Assembly (NCBI GenBank): GCA_946557105.1
Contig: CAMNSZ010000005.1
Location: forward strand, 1-64,000
Direction: 5' to 3'
DNA length: 64,000 nt
Source: an uncultured Lachnospiraceae bacterium
Lineage (GTDB): Bacteria > Bacillota > Clostridia > Lachnospirales > Lachnospiraceae
A program made the translations under genes and the position numbers. Shown piece by piece: positions 36,042-44,278 of the stretch. Each line of letters starts with the position of its first letter. The stretch's first letter is position 1. The notes below the pieces were generated by a model that worked only from the letters and a program-made list of their open reading frames with translations, did not search any database and was not told the origin of the DNA.

Positions 36042-36755
36042 CTACTTCTCCTTGACGTCAAAAGCATCGTCCTGACTCGCTGCTTCTTCCCCCTCATGCG
36101 TTATTCCCAACGCGTCGCCGTCATCAGGCTTTTCCGCAAAAAACGCATTTTTATCGGAATCGTTATCATTTCCTTTCGATTCTTCTTTGTCCTCCCCCTT
36201 CTCCAAAGCCTTCTTATACTGTGCGAATTTACCCGCAAAGTAAAAACCGACCGCCAAATCAGTAATTCCGCTGAGCATCAGTCCTACTCCCAGCAGCCTG
36301 AACAGCAGCTCCATCCATTCAAAGGGATTTGCCATCAGCAGGGCGCCCAAAATAACATTTGCGGCGGCGACAGCCAGCATGGCAAGCCAATTACCGCACT
36401 CCAACCGTTTCATATCTATAACCGCCTGAAGCTTTGTACACCCGCTGAAAAGAACTAAAAGTCCCAAAATAAAGGGGATAAGGGAAATAATTACCTCAAC
36501 CTTATACAATACTATGCAGCCAAGGGAAATACCTACCAGTCCATAGACAAAATCATTGTGGTAATAATTCTGATGCGCATCCCTAAGCAGATACCCAATC
36601 ATCGAAAAGGCTCCTGCGACAATCAACACAATAGCAATCAGGTAACCCAAAATCCTCACCATTGTCTCGGGAAGCAGTAATGCTGCCAGTCCGAGAACAA
36701 CATATAAAATCCCCGTCAGTAAAGCGTCCCATTTTATTTCTTTCAATAGCTTCAT
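36042..36755 (-). CDS. DUF308 (HdeD-like) membrane protein
   Basis: 237 aa with six TM segments in residues 10-170, in three similar pairs of the DUF308 type, then a charged Asp/Glu/Lys tail of about 65 residues inside the cell. The role is unknown; relatives include the acid-stress protein HdeD. AGAGGAG precedes the ATG. Likely co-transcribed with the CBS protein. Confidence 0.8.
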   Translation of the reverse strand: MKLLKEIKWDALLTGILYVVLGLAALLLPETMVRILGYLIAIVLIVAGAFSMIGYLLRDAHQNYYHNDFVYGLVGISLGCIVLYKVEVIISLIPFILGLLVLFSGCTKLQAVIDMKRLECGNWLAMLAVAAANVILGALLMANPFEWMELLFRLLGVGLMLSGITDLAVGFYFAGKFAQYKKALEKGEDKEESKGNDNDSDKNAFFAEKPDDGDALGITHEGEEAASQDDAFDVKEK

Positions 36756-36858
36756 ATCTTCTCCTCTTCACCTTTACGGCATTATGCCGATTTATGTGCA
36801 AAAGAGAGCCAATCCAGCAGGAAATCCCTCTGAAGAAGCTCTCCGGAAATGCAGTTTT

Positions 36859-37362
36859 TTATTTCTTACCGCAACACTTTTTATACTTTTTACCGCTGCC
36901 ACAGGGGCATAAATCATTTGGATATATCTTTTGCTCCTTGACAATAGTCGTTGAGGATTTCTGTTCCTTGTATAAAGCTTTGCGGGTATCTTCGTCAAAG
37001 ATATCGTTCCACTCCTCCAGATTATAGAGCCAGTCAGCCTCTGCAGCTACCATATTCTTATATAACAACGCCTTGTCAAAGCCAAGATTCACCTCCGTGT
37101 CCTCTTCCATCTCCTCAATAGGATTCGGCTCCTTAAGGCTGTCGTTTATACCGTCTAAAAAACCGGTCATTGTCATAACGGTGACGCCGTATTTTTCGGC
37201 AAGCTCCTTAACGGTTCCCTTAACCGTCTCGTCGGGATTCTTTAAAAGCTTTGCATAAATTTCCTTCTCCTCCTGAAAATATACGTTCCAAAGCTGCTGA
37301 AGCTTGTCCCTGCCTGTGGCTTCGTTATATGCCACGGCTCTCCACTGCTCTAATAATGCCAT
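36859..37362 (-). CDS. SEC-C motif protein
   Basis: About 167 aa, helical, ending in a zinc-binding SEC-C tail ([13 protein letters not shown]). The tail is like that of SecA and many small stress proteins. Function unknown. ATG 37362 has AAGGATGG ahead; the first in-frame ATG at 37386 is less well placed. Confidence 0.75.
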   Translation of the reverse strand: MALLEQWRAVAYNEATGRDKLQQLWNVYFQEEKEIYAKLLKNPDETVKGTVKELAEKYGVTVMTMTGFLDGINDSLKEPNPIEEMEEDTEVNLGFDKALLYKNMVAAEADWLYNLEEWNDIFDEDTRKALYKEQKSSTTIVKEQKIYPNDLCPCGSGKKYKKCCGKK

Positions 37363-37540
37363 AATCTTACCATCCTTACTTTTCATTACCGTACAATCTA
37401 TTGCCGGCAGATTTTATTCCCGCGGACATAAGCCGCACAGACGTACCTGCACACACATCGGACATATGCTGCGAGAACCAATTGACTTCATTATTATTGA
37501 TAGTATATAACAGTTTACACGTTTAGACAATAAAAAATTG

Positions 37541-37580
37541 AAAAAATTCCCGAACCTGCATAAGCAAAGCCCGGGAATTT
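37541..37580 (-). terminator. minus-strand terminator in the 37.4-37.8 kb gap
   Basis: A 9-bp stem (AAATTCCCG / CGGGAATTT, 19-base loop) is followed on the minus strand by T-rich sequence (T run 37546-37541). It is placed to stop transcripts coming from the LysR-HAD pair. The rest of the gap 37363-37812 has AT-rich sequence, a small plus-strand frame at 37640 and the promoter region of the 106-aa gene. Confidence 0.6.
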
Positions 37581-37639
37581 CTATAAGGGGAGGATTAAGT
37601 ATTATTCTTATCTTTAGTAGCATCAAAGGAGGGGGTCCA

Positions 37640-37702
37640 ATGATAGTTATAGTATGCCACCCCAAAATAGGTTTATACATACAAATTAAAATTTATTTGT
37701 AA
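37640..37702 (+). CDS. possible 20-aa leader peptide
   Basis: ATG 37640 is preceded four bases upstream by an extended AAAGGAGGGGG, one of the strongest ribosome sites in the window, and reads 20 codons rich in Ile, Val and Lys before TAA. It lies 110 bases upstream of the 106-aa membrane protein gene on the same strand. It may be a leader or a chance frame. Confidence 0.2.
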   Translation: MIVIVCHPKIGLYIQIKIYL

Positions 37703-37812
37703 ATTTTTTCTATTAATGATATGATATTACAGTAAAATAAACCGGCAGCCGCGAATGTTCCTGACTTTTACGGCTCCTTCGTATAGTATACCACCCTAAA
37801 GCGAGGCGTATT

Positions 37813-38133
37813 ATGGACAAGAATACCAATACACAAAACAATCGTTCCTCCGGAAAGAAGACCGGCAAACAGATAGCGGCAGTCATCGGAGTCGTTCTGC
37901 TGGCGCTTCTATATATTATTACATTAGCCGCCGCATTGTTAGACAACTCCTCTACCGGCACATTGTTTATGCTTTGCCTCTCAGCTACTATTGCACTTCC
38001 CGTCCTCATTTGGATCTATACATGGATGTACGGAAAGCTCACCGGCAAGCATACCTTTACGGAGCCTGACCCGAATTTCAAGGACGGAAATATTCAGGCT
38101 TCCGCTTCCTCATGCGACGATACAAACGCCTGA
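37813..38133 (+). CDS. small two-TM membrane protein, unknown
   Basis: 106 aa: a basic, Asn/Lys-rich N-terminus, TM at about 21-43 and 51-72, then a soluble tail with G-K-L-T-G-K-H-T-F. The pattern recalls conserved small membrane proteins of Lachnospiraceae. GAGG precedes the ATG. The 3' end overlaps the opposite-strand HAD gene by 40 bases. Confidence 0.65.
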   Translation: MDKNTNTQNNRSSGKKTGKQIAAVIGVVLLALLYIITLAAALLDNSSTGTLFMLCLSATIALPVLIWIYTWMYGKLTGKHTFTEPDPNFKDGNIQASASSCDDTNA

Positions 38134-38744
38134 CAATCCGTGCCGCCGACTCCCAGCATTTTTAACTCTTCTTCCGCCTGCTCCTTTGACTGAAAGCAGA
38201 TTCCATGAATGCCGGCGACTCTGGCCGCCTCAATATTCTTCATCGTATCATCCAAAAAGACGCACTCCTCCGGCGCCAGTCCAAAGCGTTCCAAAAAAAG
38301 CTGATATATGGCGGGGTCAGGCTTTACCATTTTATCCCTGTAAGACAAAATCCCGCCGTCCATATAAGGGATAAAAGCAAGCGCGTCCGCACATTCCACC
38401 GACGTCTTATACGCAAAATTGGACAAATACCACACCTTGTAGCCCTTTTTCTTTAATTCTCTGACCCAGGGAATTGCGTACTCCCTTATTGTTACCATAT
38501 TATGAATATTATCAAACGCCTTGTGGAGTTCCTCCTCTATCTCAGGGTCGTTTTTGACAAACTCCTCCATAAGTCTTTCCTCCGACCATTCTCCCCTGTC
38601 ATATTCCGACCAGAACGGGCTAAGTATCGAAGCCTTGGCAATCCGATCCGCCATTTCCCCGTCAAAGCCTTTGTCCAGCAAAAATTCTCTCCACCGGAAA
38701 TCCGTCAAAACATTCCCTATGTCAAAAACAATATGTTTAATCAT
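38094..38744 (-). CDS. HAD-superfamily hydrolase (class IA)
   Basis: 216 aa phosphatase-type protein. Motif I is V-F-D-I-G-N-V-L-T-D, motif II Y-L-S-N-F-A, and motifs III/IV are K-P-D-P-A-I-Y and F-L-D-D-T. The first nucleophile region has D-I-G-N instead of D-x-D; this form is common in the YihX/epoxide-hydrolase-like branch. Its ATG overlaps the LysR stop by 4 bases, so the two are coupled. Confidence 0.85.
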   Translation of the reverse strand: MIKHIVFDIGNVLTDFRWREFLLDKGFDGEMADRIAKASILSPFWSEYDRGEWSEERLMEEFVKNDPEIEEELHKAFDNIHNMVTIREYAIPWVRELKKKGYKVWYLSNFAYKTSVECADALAFIPYMDGGILSYRDKMVKPDPAIYQLFLERFGLAPEECVFLDDTMKNIEAARVAGIHGICFQSKEQAEEELKMLGVGGTDCQAFVSSHEEAEA

Positions 38745-39631
38745 GTCTGCACCTCCAACATTTCAAAAAGCCTCCTCGCCGCCGTAGAAATCGAAAGCTT
38801 GGTGCTCCTCGCCACGCAAAACCGCCTTTTAGGTATCATCTTATTAAATCGAAGCTCAAACAATTGGCCCGACTCCAGATATTCCTCTGCAAAATCCCTC
38901 ACCACACAGCCTACGCCCAGATTCCTTCTTGCAAACTGCACTATCATATCACTGGTGGCAAGCTCAAATTCCGGTCGTACCACTACACCGTTCTTTGCCA
39001 GATAATCGTCCATATAGCTTCTGGTGCTGGTATTCTTCTCCAGAAAAATCAAGGGGAGTCCTTCCAGCTCCTGCAAGTCAAGGGTCCGGTTCTTATAAGC
39101 AATAAACCTCCTCCCCGCCACAAATACGTCTTCAATTTCCCTCACCGGCTTCGCCGCTATACCCTCTCTCTCCGCAAAGGGAGAACTCACAATGCCAAAA
39201 TCTATTCTGCCCTCCTCCAAAAATTGTAACGTTTCGGGCGTCGGTGCGTTTGTTACAATCACCTTGATTTCAGGATAGCTTTCATGAAAGCACTCCAGAT
39301 AAGGTAAAAGATAGTATTGAAGCGTCATATCGCTGGCGCCAATCCGTATCTCTCCCAGCTCAAGGTTCTGCATCTGGCGCAGCTTCCGCACTCCCAGCTC
39401 AATCTGTTCATACCCCTTCTCCACATAAGAAAACAGACACTGACCCTCACCCGTAAGCCTCACGCCTCTGGACGCCCTGTAAAACAGCTCCGCTCCCAGA
39501 GAATTCTCCAGCTGCTTGACTACCTGACTTACCGCCGGCTGGGATATGGACAGCTCGTCAGCCGCCCTGCTTACGCTTCCGGCTTTTGCCACATAATAAA
39601 AAACCTTATAGTATTCCAAATTGCCGATCAT
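38741..39631 (-). CDS. LysR-family transcriptional regulator
   Basis: 296 aa. N-terminal winged helix Y-Y-V-A-K-A-G-S-V-S-R-A-A-D-E-L-S-I-S-Q-type opening and LysR effector domain from about residue 90 (I-G-A-S-D-M-T-L). It is co-transcribed with the HAD hydrolase and is not divergent from it, so its target may be elsewhere. GAGAGGAAAG precedes the ATG. Confidence 0.9.
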   Translation of the reverse strand: MIGNLEYYKVFYYVAKAGSVSRAADELSISQPAVSQVVKQLENSLGAELFYRASRGVRLTGEGQCLFSYVEKGYEQIELGVRKLRQMQNLELGEIRIGASDMTLQYYLLPYLECFHESYPEIKVIVTNAPTPETLQFLEEGRIDFGIVSSPFAEREGIAAKPVREIEDVFVAGRRFIAYKNRTLDLQELEGLPLIFLEKNTSTRSYMDDYLAKNGVVVRPEFELATSDMIVQFARRNLGVGCVVRDFAEEYLESGQLFELRFNKMIPKRRFCVARSTKLSISTAARRLFEMLEVQT

Positions 39632-39684
39632 ATAGCTTTCCTCTCATTCCCTGCGCTCTTACAATCCGCTCCATATGCCACACA

Positions 39685-39713
39685 ACACCCCCTCGCTTAC
39701 TGCGAAGGGGTGT
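39685..39713 (-). terminator. hairpin after purA
   Basis: A 12-base stem with one mismatch (ACACCCCCTCGC / GCGAAGGGGTGT, 5-base loop) lies 19 bases after the purA stop. There is no T run, so it may act as an mRNA end barrier. Confidence 0.4.
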
Positions 39714-39731
39714 CTCCTCTTAAGCCAAAGC

Positions 39732-41021
39732 TTATTTCAGCCTGCTTTCTCTGTAAATAATATCGTTTCTTCCGGGTCCGTTGCTGACCATGGTAATAGG
39801 ATAGCCAATCTGCTCTTCGATAAACTCCACATATTTTCTGCAATTTTCCGGTAAATCCTCATACCTCCTGATACCTCGTATATCACACTTCCAGCCGGGA
39901 AGCGTCTTTAATACGGGTTTTGCCTTTTCCAGCTTAGCCGTAACGGGGAAATCCGCAGTTACCTCTTTATCAATCTCGTAGCCCACACATACGGGAATCT
40001 CATCCAGATAGCCTAATACGTCCAACACCGTAAACGCCACATCCGTAGTTCCTTGCAGCCTGCAGCCATACTTAGAAGCTACACAGTCAAACCATCCCAT
40101 GCGTCTGGGGCGCCCTGTAGTTGCTCCGAATTCTCCTCCGTCGCCGCCGCGGCGTCGAAGCTCGTCCGCCTCGTCGCCAAAAATCTCCGATACGAAGGCT
40201 CCCGCGCCGACTGCCGAGGAATATGCCTTACATACGGTGATAATTTCTTTAATTTCATAGGGAGGCAGTCCCGCACCGATAGCGCCATACGCCGCCAAGG
40301 TAGACGACGACGTTACCATAGGATAAATACCATGATCCGGATCCTTTAGGGTTCCCAGCTGACCTTCCAGCAAAACCGTCTTACCTTCCTTTAATGCCTT
40401 ATCCAAAAAGGCAGAGACATCACACACATAAGGCGCTACCATATCCCTGTATTCGTGCAGAACGCAGAGCAGCTCCTTAGCGTCAATCAAGGGCTTGTGA
40501 TAGAGATGTTCTAAAAGCACGTTCTTTGTCTGGCAGACGCGCTCTGCTTTCTCAGCAAGCAGCTCCTCGTCAAACAGCTCGCTTACCTGAAAACCTATCT
40601 TTGCATATTTATCGGAATAAAAGGGCGCAATGCCCGATTTAGTGGAGCCGAAGGACTTTCCCCCCAGCCTCTCCTCCTCGTATTGATCAAACAGAATGTG
40701 ATAAGGCATCACAATCTGTGCCCGATCGGATACCAGTATTTTAGGCATAGGAACATTTCTGTCCGTAACAGACTTTATTTCATTAAACAATACAGGAATA
40801 TTAAGCGCCACTCCATTGCCTATAATATTTGTAGTATGGGCATAAAATACACCCGACGGCAAAGTATGCAGCGCAAACTTACCGTAATCATTCACAATAG
40901 TATGACCTGCGTTTGCACCTCCCTGAAAACGTACTATGATGTCCGCCTTCTCCGCCATCATATCCGTAATCTTGCCTTTTCCTTCGTCTCCCCAGTTAGC
41001 TCCCACTACTGCCTTAACCAT
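39732..41021 (-). CDS. purA: adenylosuccinate synthetase
   Basis: 429 aa. It opens V-V-G-A-N-W-G-D-E-G-K-G-K, the GTP loop, and has G-A-N-A-G-H-T (catalytic His) and F-G-A-T-T-G-R-P-R-R. It joins IMP and aspartate with GTP. The start is ATG 41021 with GGAGG four bases upstream; the frame to 41135 is leader. It has its own promoter region 120-160 bases upstream, separate from the other pur genes. Confidence 0.96.
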   Translation of the reverse strand: MVKAVVGANWGDEGKGKITDMMAEKADIIVRFQGGANAGHTIVNDYGKFALHTLPSGVFYAHTTNIIGNGVALNIPVLFNEIKSVTDRNVPMPKILVSDRAQIVMPYHILFDQYEEERLGGKSFGSTKSGIAPFYSDKYAKIGFQVSELFDEELLAEKAERVCQTKNVLLEHLYHKPLIDAKELLCVLHEYRDMVAPYVCDVSAFLDKALKEGKTVLLEGQLGTLKDPDHGIYPMVTSSSTLAAYGAIGAGLPPYEIKEIITVCKAYSSAVGAGAFVSEIFGDEADELRRRGGDGGEFGATTGRPRRMGWFDCVASKYGCRLQGTTDVAFTVLDVLGYLDEIPVCVGYEIDKEVTADFPVTAKLEKAKPVLKTLPGWKCDIRGIRRYEDLPENCRKYVEFIEEQIGYPITMVSNGPGRNDIIYRESRLK

Positions 41022-41142
41022 ATTTCCTCCGTTCCTACCATAATCTCTGGTACTAATCAAATAATGACTTACCTCATAAATCATTTGCACCAAACTAAAG
41101 CGGTCTAAAACGCCGTTCTGCCGTAGTTGGTACAAACACTTA

Positions 41143-41183
41143 CGGCATGTGATAAGTATATCACATGCCGTCTCATAAGTAAA
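41143..41183 (-). promoter_or_regulatory. purA promoter with a perfect palindrome over the -10
   Basis: On the minus strand -35 TTTACT (41183-41178), 17-bp spacer, -10 TATACT (41160-41155). The -10 sits in the middle of a perfect 12-bp inverted repeat CGGCATGTGATA - 4 bases - TATCACATGCCG (41143-41154 and 41159-41170). A repressor bound there would block polymerase. The transcript would start about 130 bases before the purA ATG. Confidence 0.55.
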
Positions 41184-41195
41184 ATCAATATATTT

Positions 41196-41230
41196 TATAT
41201 TTGATATAATATTTTATTATATCAAATATA
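41196..41230. repeat. AT-rich 14-bp perfect inverted repeat
   Basis: TATATTTGATATAA and its complement are separated by 7 bases, 13 bases upstream of the purA -35. On the plus strand it is followed by a T8 run (41233-41240), so it could terminate antisense transcription, or serve as a second operator or curved upstream element. Confidence 0.4.
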
Positions 41231-41287
41231 ACTTTTTTTTGCCTAAAACAAACAGAAATACACCTTACGCCAGAACGTTCCTCTTTA

Positions 41288-42694
41288 TTATTCCCTTCCG
41301 TCCCAACAATAGGTACAGAGCCTGCTTCTGTCGATTCCCACGGAAGCAATCATATCATCCAGCCTGTGAAAACGTAAGGATGTAAAATTAAGCTGCTTAC
41401 CGATTCGGCTCACCATCTCATTGTACTCCTCCGTATCCGGATCCACATAAGCCTTCAAATCAATTTTGCGCCCTTCTCTCTCCATCTCTTTCAGGATTCT
41501 TCTGGTAATCAAATCCATCTCCGAGGTGGAACGGGAAAAATTCAAATATTTACAGCCATACAGCAGGGGAGGGCACGCCGGACGGATATGTACCTCCTTT
41601 GCGCCGCTCTGATATAAAAACTCCGTAGTCTCACGCAGCTGCGTGCCCCGCACAATGGAATCGTCAATCAAAAGCAAACTCTTGTCCTGAATCAAATCAT
41701 GCACGGGAATCAGCTTCATCTTGGCTATCAGATTACGCTGTGTCTGGATAGTGGGCATAAAGGACCTTGGCCATGTGGGAGTATACTTGATAAAAGGTCT
41801 TGAAAAGGGAATCCCCGAGCGGTTTGCATAGCCGATTGCATGAGCCGTTCCCGAATCAGGCACCCCCGCCACAATATCCGGCTTGACGTCATCCCTCTCC
41901 GCCAAAAGCGAACCGCAGTTATAGCGCATCTTCTCCACGCTGATGCCCTCGTAGGAGGAGGAGGGATAACCGTAATACACCCACAAAAAGGTGCATATTT
42001 TCATATCCTTGCCCGGCTGTACCAGAGTATGCAGCCCTTCGGGAGTAATCACCACGATTTCTCCCGGTCCAAGCTCCCTCTCCTCCGTATAACCCAGATT
42101 CAGGTATGCAAAGCTTTCAAAGGACACGCAATAAGCGCCTTCCTTCCTGCCGATTGCCACAGGCGTCCTTCCCATGCGGTCACGGGCGGCATAAATCCCC
42201 TTGGGAGTCATTATCAGTATTGTCATGGAGCCATCGATTATCTCCTGCGCATACCGAATGCCCTCCACCAGATTATCCTTCTGATTTACAATAGCCGCCA
42301 CAAGCTCCGTAGCATTAATATCGCCCCCGCTCATCTCCAGAAAATGCGAATGCCCCTTATCAAAAAGCTCCTTAATAATTGTATCCGTATTATTAATTTT
42401 ACCCACCGTGGAAATGGCATAGGTTCCATGATGAGAACGTACCATCAAGGGTTGGGGCTCATAATCGGAAATACATCCGATACCGATATTTCCCTGCATT
42501 GAATTTAAATCACTGTCAAATTTCGTACGGAAAGGAGCATTCTCGATGTTATGAATGGCTCTGTCGTAGCCCTTCTCCTTACTGTAGACCGCCATACCCG
42601 CACGTCTTGTTCCCAAATGGGAATGATAATCCGTTCCAAAAAACAAATCAAAAACGCAGTCCTCTTTTGCAGCGACTCCAAAAAAACCACCCAT
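41288..42694 (-). CDS. PurF-like amidophosphoribosyltransferase lacking the catalytic Cys
   Basis: 468 aa with Ntn-glutaminase and PRPP-transferase domains in the PurF order. It starts M-G-G-F-F-G-V where active PurF has C-G-x-F-G after a processed propeptide: the nucleophile Cys is replaced by Gly2 and there is no propeptide. Kept are G-T-R-R-A-G, the PRPP motif L-L-L-I-D-D-S-I-V-R-G-T, and four cysteines at the places of the B. subtilis PurF [4Fe-4S] ligands (I-C-T-F, Y-G-C-K, L-C-T-Y-C). It may use ammonia, pair with another glutaminase, or regulate PurF. Located between purB and purA. Confidence 0.85.
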   Translation of the reverse strand: MGGFFGVAAKEDCVFDLFFGTDYHSHLGTRRAGMAVYSKEKGYDRAIHNIENAPFRTKFDSDLNSMQGNIGIGCISDYEPQPLMVRSHHGTYAISTVGKINNTDTIIKELFDKGHSHFLEMSGGDINATELVAAIVNQKDNLVEGIRYAQEIIDGSMTILIMTPKGIYAARDRMGRTPVAIGRKEGAYCVSFESFAYLNLGYTEERELGPGEIVVITPEGLHTLVQPGKDMKICTFLWVYYGYPSSSYEGISVEKMRYNCGSLLAERDDVKPDIVAGVPDSGTAHAIGYANRSGIPFSRPFIKYTPTWPRSFMPTIQTQRNLIAKMKLIPVHDLIQDKSLLLIDDSIVRGTQLRETTEFLYQSGAKEVHIRPACPPLLYGCKYLNFSRSTSEMDLITRRILKEMEREGRKIDLKAYVDPDTEEYNEMVSRIGKQLNFTSLRFHRLDDMIASVGIDRSRLCTYCWDGRE

Positions 42695-42790
42695 ATTTAT
42701 CTCTCCCTAAATTCTATCTTACATCCGAAAGCCGGCTAAAGCCTTAACAGTTTATTCCTTAACGCCTTATGTCTCAAAGCAAGTATATTC

Positions 42791-44242
42791 CTATACGTTA
42801 ATCTCAGCCTTAATTCCAAGCAAATCCTTATTTTCCTCTAAAATAGGATAAATCACATTTTTTAAGAACGCCTCCACCTGCTCCTTGGAGCGCCCTACAT
42901 ATCTGGAAGGCTCCATGGTCTTCTGCAAATCCTCCAGCGTCATGTTAAACGCAGGGTCGGCGGCAATCAGCTCTAAAAGGTTGTTCTCCTTACCCTCCAC
43001 CTTCACATTTCGCCCCGCCTCCATGGAAAGCTCACGGATACGCTCATGCAGCTCCTGACGGTTGCCCCCCATCTTAACGGCGTCCATCATGATATTTTCC
43101 GTCGCCATAAAGGGCAGCTCGCTCATAAGACGCTTCTCAATCACCTTGGGATACACTACCAGTCCGTCCACCACGTTCAGGCACAAATCTAAAATACCGT
43201 CTACGGCAAGGAAGCCCTCTGGAATGGACAATCTCTTGTTTGCAGAATCGTCTAAAGTCCTCTCAAACCACTGGGTGGCGGAGGTAATCGCCGGATTCAA
43301 CGCATCAATCATCACATATCTGGAAAGGGAAGCAATTCTCTCGCTTCTCATGGGATTTCGCTTATACGCCATAGCGGAGGAACCTATCTGGCTCTTCTCA
43401 AAGGGCTCTTCCACTTCCTTCAAATGCTGCAGCAGCCGGATATCATTGCTCATCTTATGAGCGGACGCAGCAATGCCTGAAAGCACGTTAGCCACTCTGG
43501 TATCCACCTTACGGGAATAAGTCTGCCCGGATACGGGATAGCATTCCTTAAATCCCATCTTCTCCGCGATCATGGGATCAATTTTATCAATGGTCTCCTG
43601 ATCGCCGTTAAACAGCTCCAAAAAAGAAGCCTGCGTGCCAGTCGTTCCCTTGGAGCCAAGAAGCTTCATAGTGGAAAGCACATGCTCCAAATCCTCTAAA
43701 TCCAAAGAGAACTCCTGCAGCCACAATGTTGCGCGCTTTCCTACCGTGGTAGGCTGTGCCGGTTGGAAATGAGTGAATGCGAGCGTGGGCTGCGCCTTAT
43801 ATTTGTCCGCGAAATCCGCAAGCTCCTTCATCACGTTCACAAGCTTTTTCTTAACAAGCCTTAACGCCTCCGTCATTATGATAATATCCGTATTGTCGCC
43901 CACATAACAGGAGGTTGCTCCCAAATGAATAATTCCCGCCGCCTTAGGGCACTGCTGCCCGTAGGCATAAACATGACTCATAACGTCATGACGAACCTCC
44001 TTCTCCCTCGCCCTTGCCACATCATAATTAATGTCCTCCGCATGGGCCTTCAGCTCCTCAATCTGCTCGTCTGTAATCACACTCTTGCCGTTTTGGCTGA
44101 GTCCAAGCTCCTTCTCCGTCTCGGCAAGAGCTATCCACAGCCTTCTCCATGTGCGGAATTTCATATCCGGAGAGAAAATATACTGCATCTCCCTGCTGGC
44201 ATAACGCTCCGATAAGGGGCTTTGGTATCTGTCTGTACTCAT
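42791..44242 (-). CDS. purB: adenylosuccinate lyase
   Basis: 483 aa fumarase-superfamily lyase that acts on SAICAR and adenylosuccinate. The signature is S-S-A-M-A-Y-K-R-N-P-M-R-S-E. G-A-T-S-C-Y-V and H-F-Q-P-A-Q-P-T-T hold the catalytic His and Ser region. Length is typical for the long (eukaryote-like) group. AAAGGAG lies ahead of the ATG. Same-strand neighbour of purF with a 36-base gap. Confidence 0.95.
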   Translation of the reverse strand: MSTDRYQSPLSERYASREMQYIFSPDMKFRTWRRLWIALAETEKELGLSQNGKSVITDEQIEELKAHAEDINYDVARAREKEVRHDVMSHVYAYGQQCPKAAGIIHLGATSCYVGDNTDIIIMTEALRLVKKKLVNVMKELADFADKYKAQPTLAFTHFQPAQPTTVGKRATLWLQEFSLDLEDLEHVLSTMKLLGSKGTTGTQASFLELFNGDQETIDKIDPMIAEKMGFKECYPVSGQTYSRKVDTRVANVLSGIAASAHKMSNDIRLLQHLKEVEEPFEKSQIGSSAMAYKRNPMRSERIASLSRYVMIDALNPAITSATQWFERTLDDSANKRLSIPEGFLAVDGILDLCLNVVDGLVVYPKVIEKRLMSELPFMATENIMMDAVKMGGNRQELHERIRELSMEAGRNVKVEGKENNLLELIAADPAFNMTLEDLQKTMEPSRYVGRSKEQVEAFLKNVIYPILEENKDLLGIKAEINV

Positions 44243-44278
44243 TTGGATTCTCCTTTACTCTTAAATCAACTGTTCTGT

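Noticed and set aside
41840..42502. 220-codon plus-strand frame opposite the PurF-like gene
   Set aside because: Antisense shadow; His/Arg-rich composition typical of complement translation.
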